Assembly (NCBI GenBank): GCA_031761405.1
Contig: JASEVX010000350.1
Span: 107,777 to 171,776 of the forward strand
Reading direction: 5' to 3'
DNA from: Serripes groenlandicus
Lineage: Eukaryota > Mollusca > Bivalvia > Cardiida > Cardiidae
Length of the DNA: 64,000 nt
Position 1 is the first letter of the stretch; each line of letters begins with the position of its first letter. The notes beneath the pieces were generated by a model, which did no database searches, was not told the origin of the DNA, and was given only the letters and a program-made list of their open reading frames with translations. This document shows positions 43,376 to 53,105 of the stretch, piece by piece. The position numbers were made by a program, and so were the translations under genes.

Positions 43376-43571
43376 TATCAAGCGATCGCACTACATTTAC
43401 AACTTATTACGAGATAAGAGAGGAAATAAATAAATGCAATATTCAGGAGTCGTGACCGCCATAAATATTCAGAAATATTCTGGAAAAGATGAAGTATGAG
43501 AGCTTAAGAATGTTTCATGTTTCTAGAGATAAGCTAAACTTCTTGTCTCTTTCAGTAACTCTTTGTCTGCC
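43376..43571 (+). promoter_or_regulatory. 5' region of the B-box gene with a likely 3' splice site
   Basis: A polypyrimidine stretch CTTCTTGTCTCTTTCAG ends at 43555, sixteen bases before the ATG. The coding exon therefore probably starts at 43556 after an upstream non-coding exon that was not identified. No promoter can be pointed to. Confidence 0.5.
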
Positions 43572-45296
43572 ATGGAGGTATCGGGGCGGAGACAGGTAGG
43601 GAGTGATGACGTGAGTACCGGTTTTATCTGTGACCCATGTAAAGGCGAAGATGAAGAGGAAAATGCCGTATTTTATTGTACGGTTTGCAACGAATTCCTC
43701 TGTAATACCTGTGCGAAAGTACACAGAAAAAGCAAACTGTCTAAACACCATCAATTATTAGACCGAGACAGCATGCCAAAACAGAAGTTTTCGTCATCGA
43801 AGGAAAGTATGTGTTCTAAACATAACGGGAAATTCGTAGAATACTATTGTAAAATTCACGAGGATTGCTGCTGTTCTGTTTGTGCCACCCTAGATCACAA
43901 ACAATGTAAACTAGAGTATATGGACGATATTGCGATAGAATTCGAAACGAGTAAAGAGTATAAATCTCTGATGAGCGCAATAGCCGATCTTACTCAACTA
44001 TTTCAAAATACGAAGACAATTGCATTGAAGAAAAAGAATGACGTGGGGAATATCCACATAACGTTTGTTTCTGAAGTAACGAAATTCAGGACTGAGATAA
44101 ACCAGATTTTAGATTCCCTCGAACAAAGTACCCTGATAGAGGCCCAGACCGTACGGGACAAGGATACCAAATCGACCGAGTCAGCGTCTACAACGTGTGA
44201 TGCGATTATTGCTGACCTTAACGAGATGTCCAGTAATATGGAAAAACATAAGAAATACAAACAACAACGACAATTGGTGATCTCTGCTAAAAAGGCGCAA
44301 AATCAAATTAAACAATTAGACAGTTTGACAACAGAGTTAGATAATCAATGTACAATAAGAGACTATATGTTTCGACCGAATGAGACACTAATTCAGTCCC
44401 TCAAAGCAGTAGACAGTCTTGGAAATTTGGAAAACAATATGAAAAAAGAAGGCAAAACAAAGATTGAGAGAAAGGTGAAGACATCTGCACCAAGTAAGCC
44501 GGTGGCATTGAGATATGTTGGTGAAATCGATATTCGACATTCTACAGATAAATGCGTCTGCTGGATTACAGGGGGAGTGATGTTAAACAATAACATGCTG
44601 GCTTTGACTGATAATGATAACTCCAGTGTAAAGATTGTTGACGTTAACACTCACAAAGCGATATCCTGTATACAACTACCTACAAAGCCATGGGATATAA
44701 CGCGTGTAGAACAAGATCACATCGTCGTTACATGTGGCAATAAACTCGTATTCATAAAGGTTGGTAAGACATTGTCTGTAATGAAGGAAGGGGATATTGG
44801 TGGTCAGGGTCGTGGTATTGTTTATACAAACAAAACATTTATTTGCTCTTTCGAATATCCTGGCTGTGTAAAAATCATTGATTTAGGTGGGAAAATATTG
44901 AAAACAATAACAACAGATATCAGAGGACAAACATTGTTTAAAAAACCCCGCTATATTGTACTGAGTAGAGATCAGAGCACGCTTTACGTATCAGATCATG
45001 GTAACAACAGTGTAACGAGTATGGGTCTAGACGGTAATGTACAACATGTATATACACATGATAAACTGGTGTGTCCATACGGTATGGCAGTAGATAGAGA
45101 AGATAACATTTATATAGCTGGGTACGGCTCAGGTAGTATTCATATTATATCACCACAGTGTACAACCGTACGAGTAGTACAAGACGGAACACCGGGGATG
45201 AAACGTCCGTATGCAGTTATATATTGTGAAAGAGATAACATACTTTATATAGGTCATAATTATAACAAACCAGTTTCTGTTTATCAGATAGAGTGA
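43572..45296 (+). CDS. B-box/coiled-coil/NHL-type TRIM-like protein, 574 aa
   Basis: The product is a TRIM-related protein without a RING finger. The ATG at 43572 lies in a good Kozak setting (GCCATGG); an upstream in-frame TTG at 43563 is not needed. B-box 1 spans residues 20-60 (Cys20, 23, 36, 39, 44 and 47, then His51 and His60). B-box 2 spans 81-112 (Cys81, His84, Cys93, His96, Cys101, Cys104, His109, Cys112) with the spacing of the family. About 120-250 is rich in charged and heptad-like residues and should form the coiled coil. About 305-574 consists of short blades of the NHL/beta-propeller type (for example PYGMAVDREDNIYIAGYGS). Relatives in bivalves form large families often tied to immune or ubiquitin-linked functions. 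Without a RING, ligase activity is not expected, and such proteins usually act as adaptors or in oligomers. The frame is uninterrupted in a single coding exon. The final 52 codons (523-574) are repeated downstream. Confidence 0.9.
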   Translation: MEVSGRRQVGSDDVSTGFICDPCKGEDEEENAVFYCTVCNEFLCNTCAKVHRKSKLSKHHQLLDRDSMPKQKFSSSKESMCSKHNGKFVEYYCKIHEDCCCSVCATLDHKQCKLEYMDDIAIEFETSKEYKSLMSAIADLTQLFQNTKTIALKKKNDVGNIHITFVSEVTKFRTEINQILDSLEQSTLIEAQTVRDKDTKSTESASTTCDAIIADLNEMSSNMEKHKKYKQQRQLVISAKKAQNQIKQLDSLTTELDNQCTIRDYMFRPNETLIQSLKAVDSLGNLENNMKKEGKTKIERKVKTSAPSKPVALRYVGEIDIRHSTDKCVCWITGGVMLNNNMLALTDNDNSSVKIVDVNTHKAISCIQLPTKPWDITRVEQDHIVVTCGNKLVFIKVGKTLSVMKEGDIGGQGRGIVYTNKTFICSFEYPGCVKIIDLGGKILKTITTDIRGQTLFKKPRYIVLSRDQSTLYVSDHGNNSVTSMGLDGNVQHVYTHDKLVCPYGMAVDREDNIYIAGYGSGSIHIISPQCTTVRVVQDGTPGMKRPYAVIYCERDNILYIGHNYNKPVSVYQIE

Positions 45297-45318
45297 ATTA
45301 TACAACATATCAAACAAT

Positions 45319-46224
45319 ATTCATATTATATCACCACAGTGTACAACCGTACGAGTAGTACAAGACGGAACATCGGGGCTGTATGTTCCTTATGCAGTTA
45401 TATATTGTGAAAGAGATAACAGACTTTATATAGGTCATAATTATAACAAACCAGTTTCTGTTTATCAGATAGAGTGAATTATACAACATATCAAACAATA
45501 TTCATATGATATCACCACAGTGTACAACCGTACGGGTAGTACCAGACGGAACACCGGGGATGAATGGTCCGTATGCAGTTATATATTGTGAAAGAGATAA
45601 CAGACTTTATATTAGTCATTTGTGTAACAATACAGTTTCTGTTTATCAGATAGATTGAATTATACAACATATTAAACAATATTCATATTATATCACCACA
45701 GTGTACAACCGTACGAGTAGTACCAGACGGAACACCGGGGATGGAACGTCCGTATGTAGTTATATATTGTGAAAGAGATAACAGACTTTATATTAGTCAT
45801 ATGAGCAGATCGTGTGACGATACAGTTTCTGTTTATCAGATAGAGTTATACATCATATCAAACATTATTCATATTATATCACCACAGTGTACAACCATAC
45901 GAGTAGTACAAGACGGAACACTGGGAATGAATCGTCCATATGCAGTTATATATTGTGAAAGAGATAACAAACTTTATATTAGTCATTATTACGGATTGTG
46001 TAAGCATACAGTTTCTGTGTATCAGATAGAGTGAATTATACATCATATCAAACAGTATTCATATTATATCACCACAGTGTACAACCATACGAGTAGTACA
46101 AGACGGAACACCGGGGATGAAAGGTCCTCATGCAGTTATATATTGTGAAAGAGATAACAGACTGTATATAAGTCATTTTCCCGGAATGTGCAGAAATATA
46201 GCTTCTATTTATCAGATAGACTGA
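45319..46224 (+). repeat. Five tandem copies of the gene's last 52-55 codons
   Basis: Each copy runs from the residues IHIISPQCTT to the terminal VSVYQIE or close variants, homologous to 45138-45296 of the gene. Copies start at 45319, 45500, 45681, 45867 and 46057; spacings are 181, 181, 186 and 190 bp, with short spacers such as ATTATACAACATATCAAAC. All are fully open and four end in TGA. The segment between LYI(G/S)H and (V/A)S(V/I)YQI differs most: NYNKP, NYNKP, LCNNT, MSRSCDDT, YYGLCKHT, FPGMCRNI in gene-plus-copy order. Its length changes by exactly nine bases. A second variable spot follows DGT (PGMKRP, SGLYVP, PGMNGP, PGMERP, LGMNRP, PGMKGP). They are either decaying duplications or a reservoir of alternative C-terminal propeller blades. 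Confidence 0.85.
45681..46034 (+). CDS. Open frame fusing blade copies 3 and 4
   Basis: In copy 3 the stop codon is absent (ATAGAGTTATAC where others have ATAGAGTGA), so the frame runs through the spacer into copy 4 and ends at 46034. It encodes about 117 residues from ATT 45681, or 97 from the first ATG at 45741. No own start signal or promoter is seen. It could be translated only if joined to the upstream gene by splicing or conversion; otherwise it is a pseudogene fragment. Confidence 0.4.
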   Translation: MHIISPQCTTVRVVPDGTPGMERPYVVIYCERDNRLYISHMSRSCDDTVSVYQIELYIISNIIHIISPQCTTIRVVQDGTLGMNRPYAVIYCERDNKLYISHYYGLCKHTVSVYQIE

Positions 46225-47800
46225 TTTATACAACACAGACCATAACATATCAAAGAGCTGACTATACGGGAACTGTGTTCCAGGACAAACAGATACTAGC
46301 GGCAAGTGTAGAATCAGATCAACCTGTAACCAACTCAATTTCCCTTTATCACGTTTATTTAACAGACACATTAATATATCACGGAACTGACTCTATGTGT
46401 TGTGCGTTTCAGGAAACAGGCAAAGATGTTGGCGGCAAGTGAAGATCCAGATCAACCTGTAACCAACTCAAGTTCCCTTTATCACGTTTATTTAACAGAC
46501 ACATTAATATATCACGGAACTGACTCTATGTGTTGTGCGTTTCGGGAAACAGGCAAAGATGTTGGCGGCAAGTGAAGATCCAGATCAAACTTTCCCTTTA
46601 TCACGTTTATTTAACAGACACATAAGTATATCACGGAACTGACTCTAAGTGTTGTGCGTTTCGGGAAACGGGCAAAGATGTTGGCGGCAAGTGAAGATTC
46701 AGATCAACCTGTAACCAACTCAATTTCCCTTTATCACGTTTATTCAGTAACATGAGTATATCACGGAACTGACTCTAAGTGTTGTGCGTTTCGGGAAACG
46801 GGCAAAGATGTTGGCGGCAAGTGAAGATTCAGATCAACCTGTAACCAACTCAAGTTCCCTTTATCACGTTTATTTAACAGACACATTAATATATCACGGA
46901 ACTGACTCTATGTGTTGTGCGTTTCAGGAAACAGGCAAAGATGTTGGCGGCAAGTGAAGATTCAGATCAACCTGTAACCAACTCAAGTGCCCTTTATCAC
47001 GTTTATTTAACAGACACATTAATATATCACGGAACTGACTCTATGTGTTGTGCGTTTCAGGAAACAGGCAAAGATGTTGGCGGCAAGTGAAGATTCAGAT
47101 CAACCTGTAACCAACTCAAGTGCCCTTTATCACGTTTATTTAACAGACACATTAATATATCACGGAACTGACTCTATGTGTTGTGCGTTTCGGGAAACGG
47201 GCAAAGATGTTGGCGGCAAGTGAAGATTCAGATCAACCTGTAACCAACTCAAGTGCCCTTTATCACGTTTATTTAACAGACACATTAATATATCACGGAA
47301 CTGACTCTATGTGTTGTGCGTTTCGGGAAACGGGCAAAGATGTTGGCGGCAAGTGAAGATTCAGATCAACCTGTAACCAACTCAAGTGCCCTTTATCACG
47401 TTTATTTAACAGACACATTAATATATCACGGAACTGACTCTAAGTGTTGTGCGTTTCAGGAAACAGGCAAAGATGTTGGCGGTTAGTGAAGATCCAGATC
47501 AACCTGTAACCAATTCATTGTCTATTTGCCACGTTTATTCAACAGAACAATTATCATATATAACGGAACTGACTCTAAGTGTGCTGCGTTCCAGGAAACA
47601 AGCAAAAATGCTGACGGCAGGTGAAGACCAAGATCAACCTGCGCATGATGCAAACAACTCATTGTCTCTTTATCAAGTTTATTCAAAAGAAACATTAGTA
47701 TATCACGGAACTGACTCTAAGTGTGCTGCGTCCAGGAAAATCCAGCCCCGACAAATATAATTGAGTGAACATCCAGATCAACCAGCGCATCCTGCGAGCA
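46225..47800. repeat. 133-bp tandem array, about 11 units
   Basis: The GGCGGCAAGTGAAGATCCAG landmark recurs near 46431, 46564, 46683, 46813, 46946, 47079, 47212, 47345 and 47478, then degenerates. Each unit carries GTGAAGATCCAGATCAACCT, CCCTTTATCACGTTTATTTA and ATATATCACGGAACTGACTC. The CTTTATCACGTTTAT...ATATATCA part resembles the gene-end and spacer sequence TTTATCAGATAGA...ACATATCA of the preceding copies, so this array may have grown from the same tail. Frames at 46188-46442 and 47449-47760 are incidental. Confidence 0.9.
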
Positions 47801-47824
47801 AATCACTGTCGCTTTACCAGATAA

Positions 47825-48175
47825 AAATATTTACTCAACTGAGAAAATCAAACATCACAAAAAACAATTCTTAAATAGAGTGATGTATTCAATAGAGCAA
47901 ATAACATATGAGAATACCCGACTCTCGAATAGAGTATTTTATGCAACATAGACAAATAACACAACACAGAACCCGACTCTCAAATAGAGTGATGTATACA
48001 ACAGGGAAAATAACACGTCACAGAAACCAATTCTGAAATATAGTGATATATTTACCAGAGATAATAACATATCACAAATCCCTACTCTCTAATAGAGTGA
48101 TATTTTCAGCACAGAAAATAAAACATTACATAAATGGACTCTGAAATATAAGGATGTATACAAGAGATCAACTAT
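47825..48175. repeat. About five degenerate 63-bp tandem repeats
   Basis: Units combine CCGACTCTCGAATAGAGT, GATGTATACAACAG and AATAACACATCACAGA with drift. The array follows the 133-bp array directly. Confidence 0.75.
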
Positions 48176-48231
48176 CTGTAGTATGTCAAAACCTCTGTTG
48201 AACGCATCACTCAAATTGATAGTCGAGTTCT

Positions 48232-48350
48232 GTGCAATGTTGACTGGCTGATGTCATGATAAAAGGACCAGCAATACTGGTAACTTACTGGTAACTTACC
48301 TAGAAAACGCCGTGATATAATTGAAACATTGCTGAAAGCGGCGTAAATCA
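48232..48350 (+). mobile_element. SINE family B, 3' portion
   Basis: Contains GGTAACTTACCTAGAAAACG and GAAACATTGCTGAAAGCGGC. This is the forward form of the minus-strand copies at 50505 and 55917. No tRNA head is recognisable here. Confidence 0.55.
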
Positions 48351-48454
48351 TCTCCTAACTCTTCAAGTTGATATCAAATGTTACATTGACGTAAAACTAC
48401 AAAGATAACATTTCTTGTTGGTTTGAAAACAATTCAATCTGAGTCTATTCAACA

Positions 48455-48605
48455 TATAGACGGACAGCAGCAGTTTGCTTGGTAAGACAGTTATGTGAAG
48501 GACCAGTGTGAGAAAGACGGGAAACACGTGGAAAGGTGAACTGGCCGCCGTTATATGACTGAAACTTGTTGAAAACGGCACTAATTCAAATTCAATCAAC
48601 CAATC
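48455..48605 (+). mobile_element. SINE family A, 3' portion
   Basis: Carries the family landmarks CAGTTTGCTTGG, ACCAGTGTGAGAAAGACGGG, GGTGAACTGGCCGCCG and a short (AATC) tail. 5'-truncated. Confidence 0.7.
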
Positions 48606-49285
48606 AATGACATGATCGGGATACTCCCGATTTAACAATTCTACCACCGAGACGCCAAAACAAAACCGTCCACCAAATATTTCAAAAATCAATGGCAGTT
48701 GTGATTAAGTTGCATAATCGTTAGGTCGGTTTTCCGCCAAAACAAACAATTCTACAGATATACATGTTTCCAGCTGCGTGAAGATTTGAGGGCGAACATA
48801 ACATAATTTGATCCGGCTGCGTCAATGAGTAGACTGATATGAATCTGTGTTGGTCACATTGTCCCAACTGTCTGTTTGTTTATGACATTAGTCAATTTAG
48901 ATATTTAGAAGTATTATAATCCTTATTAATCTTAATTAATTTTAGAAGAAAAAACTCACTGATATGATGTTTTAGGCTTTATAAGATGAAAATGGAAGGA
49001 CATGTATCTATAGCCTTTATACTCAATATTTTATATGAAAACATCAAAGCTGGTGGTTAAATGGTTTTAGTATGTGCCTAAAAACGGTTTCATCCCATCT
49101 GCTGCAAATGTGTCAAAACAAAAAGATGAAATAAGTATATCCGATAAACGTTCAGTACGAATGTCTTATCAAACTAGCCATATCATGTACTCCAGCATTG
49201 ATCCTTTACATTGTAAGTTAAAAAAAGGTTTACTTCAAGGTCAATATAACTTGAAAAGAGTTAACATATAGAATAATATAAAATC
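48606..49285. other. Unassigned sequence
   Basis: Frames on both strands (48381-48692 minus, 49074-49271 plus) show no recognisable domain; the first runs into the SINE tail. No other repeat is visible. Confidence 0.4.
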
Positions 49286-49418
49286 ATGGACTTTTTAGCT
49301 GTAATTCATGATGTGATATGCACCAAGACAATCATTATTGACCGAGGCGATAGCCGAGGTCAATAATGATTTTTTTGGTACATATCAACATCATGTATAA
49401 CAGCTGAAAAGCCCATAA
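49286..49418. repeat. Fold-back element FB1
   Basis: An inverted repeat of about 60-bp arms. AGCTGTAATTCATGATGTGA, ATATGCACCAAGACAATC and ATTATTGACCGAGG are mirrored on the right (TCAATAATGATTTTTTTGG, ACATATCAACATCATG, AACAGCTGAAAAG). The centre is GCGATAGCC near 49350. The arms differ enough to be told apart. Confidence 0.85.
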
Positions 49419-49509
49419 CTGTTTTATTATATAACCCTCACAGTTATTGTCGTTTGGAAACACAGGAAATGATCAATGGAAGTCAAACACTTGATTGCAT
49501 TTAATCATG

Positions 49510-49587
49510 ATTATCCGAACGAGCTTCGGAAGTTTCCGTGGTCATTCGGAACGCGCCTCGGAAAATTCCGTAGCGTACGGATAAAGG
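49510..49587. repeat. Small fold-back sequence
   Basis: TTATCCGAACGAGCTTCGG near 49512 is mirrored by TTCCGTAGCGTACGGATAA near 49567-49585, with GGAAGTTTCCG and GGAAAATTCCG as inner partners. It is a hairpin-forming element of unknown family. Confidence 0.6.
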
Positions 49588-49642
49588 CGAAGGATATTAA
49601 TAGGCGGCTAATGGGATTCTCCGGTCTTCCCCTGTTACTATT

Positions 49643-49799
49643 TAAAAAAAACAGTGCATATCGCAAGATATTTTTTTCTAAAAAATTACTTTTTAGCCAA
49701 TGAAAAAGCGTCTTTTTATAGGTTATATAATAAACATGATTATTCTATATGTTAAATCTTTTCAAAAAATATCTTGCGATATGCACCGTTTTTTTTCTG
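49643..49799. repeat. Inverted repeat with 35-bp arms
   Basis: AAAAAAAACAGTGCATATCG and CAAGATATTTTTTTC on the left are mirrored by AAAAAATATCTTGCGATATG and CACCGTTTTTTTTC on the right, around an 85-bp AT-rich loop. Another GATATGCACC lies just outside at 49799. Confidence 0.85.
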
Positions 49800-49809
49800 A
49801 TATGCACCA

Positions 49810-50300
49810 GTTTGTTTAAAATTGGAATTATCATCCAAATATGGAACTACATTTGCCGATGACCTCTTTGAACAGGATAGCTTAATATTTACGCTACGTA
49901 TATTAGGCGCGCCAATATTCCCATACCTTGACGAGCTGGATAACCTACAGCTGCTAGATTGTACTTTTAGATACATATACCGGTGTCTTCAAATGTATTA
50001 CTCTGGTTAAAAGCGATATATTGAAGCACTGGTATGTGCCAGCACCAAACGAGCAATATCTTTATACATAGTATGTAAATGACGATCTGTCATGCGTGTA
50101 TATACATTGTTATACATTATTTTCTTATTTTGTTTTTGTTTTTTTGTTTTGTTGTTTTTCTTCTCCTTCACAAATTCAACTATGGATAATCTTTAACCTG
50201 TATTGTTTTTTGTTTGTATTTCTGTTAATCGTGAAAAATTGTACATGTACTTACAATATCTCCTAGAAAGGTAATAAATAAATTGTATTGTATTGTATTT
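49810..50300 (+). mobile_element. 5'-truncated LINE 3' end
   Basis: A 62-codon frame (49822-50010, ending ...YRCLQMYYSG) is followed by about 270 bp of T-rich 3' UTR. It ends in AATAAATAAATTGTATTGTA repeats (ATTGT)n at 50271-50299. A short coding remnant, long UTR and short-repeat tail are the marks of a truncated non-LTR retrotransposon. No domain is left to name the family. It abuts and truncates the left side of fold-back FB2. Confidence 0.5.
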
Positions 50301-50305
50301 GGTTA

Positions 50306-50430
50306 TTCAGCTGTTAAACATGATGTTGATATGTACCAAACAAATCATTATTGACCTCGGCTATCGTCTCGGTCAATAATGATTGTTTTGGTGCATATCA
50401 CATCATGTATAACAGCTGAAAAGTCCATAA
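50306..50430. repeat. Fold-back element FB2, inverted relative to FB1
   Basis: The left arm (CATGATGTTGATATGTACC) corresponds to the right arm of FB1, and its right arm (GGTGCATATCACATCATG) to the left arm of FB1. The two hairpins thus form an inverted pair about 0.9 kb apart, with the smaller hairpins and the LINE end between them. Confidence 0.85.
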
Positions 50431-50504
50431 TTGTATAATACCTGCTTATAGGTCACGTCTTAGTATTCTTGCATCTCAATGTTGGTATATTTATTTTGGT
50501 CTGT

Positions 50505-50755
50505 TTGTATGGTGTTTTACACCGCTTTCAACATTCGTTTAGTTACATCACGGCATTTTCCGGGAAAATTACCAGTACTACTGATACTGTTATCCTGACA
50601 CCAGCATGTCAGTCGTCATGCTAACTAAACAACCCTGAACGCCAAGAGGGAAATACTTTTATACCATTTTTAAAATATTTGGTATGACCCGGCCTGAGAT
50701 CGAACACGCGACCTCCCGTACCAGAGGCGGACGCTCTAGTACTTTACCACCACCA
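50505..50755 (-). mobile_element. SINE family B, nearly complete
   Basis: On the minus strand the head near 50755-50675 is tRNA-like, with an A-box region GGTAAAGTACTAGAGCG and B-box region GTGTTCGATCTC. The body follows (CAGTACTGGTAATTTTCC, TGAAAGCGGTGTAAAACACC as its 3' end). It is distinct from family A in head and tail. Confidence 0.65.
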
Positions 50756-50810
50756 AAGTTGTACCCTTCCGTTAGCACACAAACACACGTTGTACTGATT
50801 AGTTTATTTA

Positions 50811-50985
50811 TTGAGTAGATGGTGATTAACGCCGTTTTCAGACGTTTTCAATTATATCACGGCAGCTAGTTCACATATCCATGTGTGTCATGCCTTCCTC
50901 ACAGCAGTACTCAACCAAACCTTTATTTCAAGCAAATATCTGCTTCCACAAACACTGTTAGCATATTGGTGGAAGACGAATAGCG
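50811..50985 (-). mobile_element. SINE family A, head lost at a minisatellite
   Basis: Minus-strand copy of the family A 3' domain (GATGGTGATTAACGCCG, CACGGCAGCTAGTTCAC, GTTAGCATATTGGTGGAAG). Where the tRNA head should follow, the 61-bp minisatellite begins. Confidence 0.7.
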
Positions 50986-50989
50986 CGTT

Positions 50990-52405
50990 TTGCATTGACG
51001 TGTGTACACATCGTACTGAAACACATTGGGATACTATTCCAGTTGTTTGTCAGCATTGACGTGTGTACACATCGTACTGAAACAAATTGGGATACTATTC
51101 AAGTTCTTCGTCAGCATTGACGTGTGTACACATCGTACTGAAACGAATTGGGATACTATTCCAGTTGTTTGTCAGCATTGACGTGTGTACACATCGTACT
51201 GAAACGAATTGGGATACTATTCTAGTTGTTTGTCAGCATTGACGTGTGTACACATCGTACTGAAACAAATTGGAATACTATTCTAGTTGTTCGTCAGCAT
51301 TGAAGTGTGTACACATCGTACTGAAACAAATTGGGATACTATTCCAGTTGTTTGTCAGCATTGACGTGTGTACACATCGTACTGAAACGAATTTGGATAC
51401 TATTCAAGTTGTTCGTCAGCATTGACGTGTGTACACATCGTACTGAAACAAATTGGAATACTATTCTAGTTGTTCGTCAGCATTGACGTGTGTACACATC
51501 GTACTGAAACAAATTGGGATACTATTCCAGTTGTTTGTCAGCATTGACGTGTGTACACATCGTACTGAAACGAATTGGGATACTATTCAAGTTGTTCGTC
51601 AGCATTGACGTGTGTACACATCGTACTGAAACAAATTGGGATACTATTCCAGTTGTTCGTCAGCATTGACGTGTGTACACATCGTACTGAAACGAATTGG
51701 GATACTATTCTAGTTGTTCGTCAGCATTGACGTGTGTACACATCGTACTGAAACGAATTGGGATACTATTCCAGTTGTTCGTCAGCAGTGACGTGTGTAC
51801 ACATCGTACTGAAACAAATTGAGAAAGTATTCCAGTTGTTCGTCAACATTGACGTGTGTACACATCGTACTGAAACGAATTGGGATACTATTCAAGTTGT
51901 TCGTCAGCATTGACGTGTGTACACATCGTACTGAAACAAATTGGGAGACTATTCCAGTTGTTCGTCAGCATTGACGTGTGTACACATCGTACTGAAACGA
52001 ATTGGGATACTATTCTAGTTGTTCGTCAGCATTGACGTGTGTACACATCGTACTGAAACGAATTGGGATACTATTCCAGTTGTTCGTCAGCAGTGACGTG
52101 TGTACACATCGTACTGAAACAAATTGAGAAAGTATTCCAGTTGTTCGTCAACATTGACGTGTGTACACATCGTACTGAAACGAATTGTGATACTATTCCT
52201 GTTGTTTGTCAGCATTGACGTGGGTACACATTGTATTGAAACGATGTGGGATACTATTCCAGTTGTTCGTCAGCATTGACGTGTGTACACATCGTACTGA
52301 AAAGAATTGGGATTCTATTCCGGTTGTTTGTCAGCATTGACGTGTGTACACATCGTACTGAAACAAATTGGGATACTATTCCAGTTGTTCGTCAGCATTT
52401 TCATC
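50990..52405. repeat. 61-bp minisatellite, about 23 units, with higher-order structure
   Basis: The unit includes GCATTGACGTGTGTACACAT, CGTACTGAAACAAATTGGGA and TACTATTCCAGTTGTTCGTC. The variant with CAGTGACG and GAGAAAGTATTCC recurs at about 51784 and 52089, a period of five units (about 305 bp). Each unit holds the palindrome TGTGTACACA. Confidence 0.95.
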
Positions 52406-52865
52406 CATGACACTTCTAGATATAGGCGGATAGTGATTACTCTGGTGTGATTGTGCGTTACGTGGGGTTCAGCTGAGAGATTGCTGTTCTCGGATGCAAT
52501 AGGATCCATTTTCGCCTGGCAGGGCTCTTGTAATGTTCACTAGTTGGGACAATAATTGACTGTGATGAACTTATGTAAGAATTTGCGTGTTTAAGCGAAT
52601 GTGATATATTTTTCATATTCTTATTGTTAATATAGTACTTGTAATTAAATCCATTTTTCTTTGTAAAGTATATTTACTGTTATGTTATATATTATGATAT
52701 GTTGATACATGAAGTAAACAGAATAGTCTCAGTATTACGATATCAATATTCCCGAGGCAGATTTCCGTAAATTGCCGAGTTGAGCCGATTGACTCAAACA
52801 AACCAGGTCGATGGTAGGAACAGATAACGTGTCTATAAAGGACAAATAAAGGTTTGATGAAAATG
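52406..52865. other. Unassigned AT-rich sequence
   Basis: No gene, RNA or repeat recognised. The minus frame at 52315-52509 is partly minisatellite. Confidence 0.4.
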
Positions 52866-53105
52866 GATCAGAGCCTCAATTACTCAGTCCGTAGTGACGC
52901 AAAGTCCGTAAACCAGCTCTAACAACATTAGTTCTGACAAATCGTCTTCCAGCAACGGTCTAACAGTCAAACAATATAGAAGCTAGTTGCATGGAAATAA
53001 TATTTCTAGAGAACTGGTGTGAGAAAGTCGAGAAATACATGACAAGGTTAACTTTCCGTCGTGATATGTCTGCATTAAACCACAAACAACATTCAAGTCA
53101 ATGAA
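52866..53105 (+). mobile_element. SINE family A copy that seeds a minisatellite
   Basis: A degenerate head (CTCAATTACTCAGTCCGTAG) and body (GAAGCTAGTTGCATGGAAA, ACTGGTGTGAGAAAGTCGAG) are followed by the 3' end CCGTCGTGATATGTCTGCAT. The last part is the first unit of the 68-bp array downstream. Confidence 0.7.

Noticed and set aside
43563..43571. Start of the B-box protein three codons upstream at TTG
   Set aside because: The ATG at 43572 has a good Kozak context and the upstream codon is not a normal eukaryotic start.
45133..46090. Alternative splicing of blade copies using CAG|GTAGTA at 45131-45138 and CACAG acceptors in each copy
   Set aside because: Both words are there, but joining them shifts the reading frame of the copy (upstream phase 1 against TGT codon start). 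Without another acceptor the model does not give the conserved blade. Conversion or exchange remains possible.
49476..49703. 75-codon frame between fold-back elements
   Set aside because: It is composed of two hairpin repeats (49510-49587 and 49643-49799).
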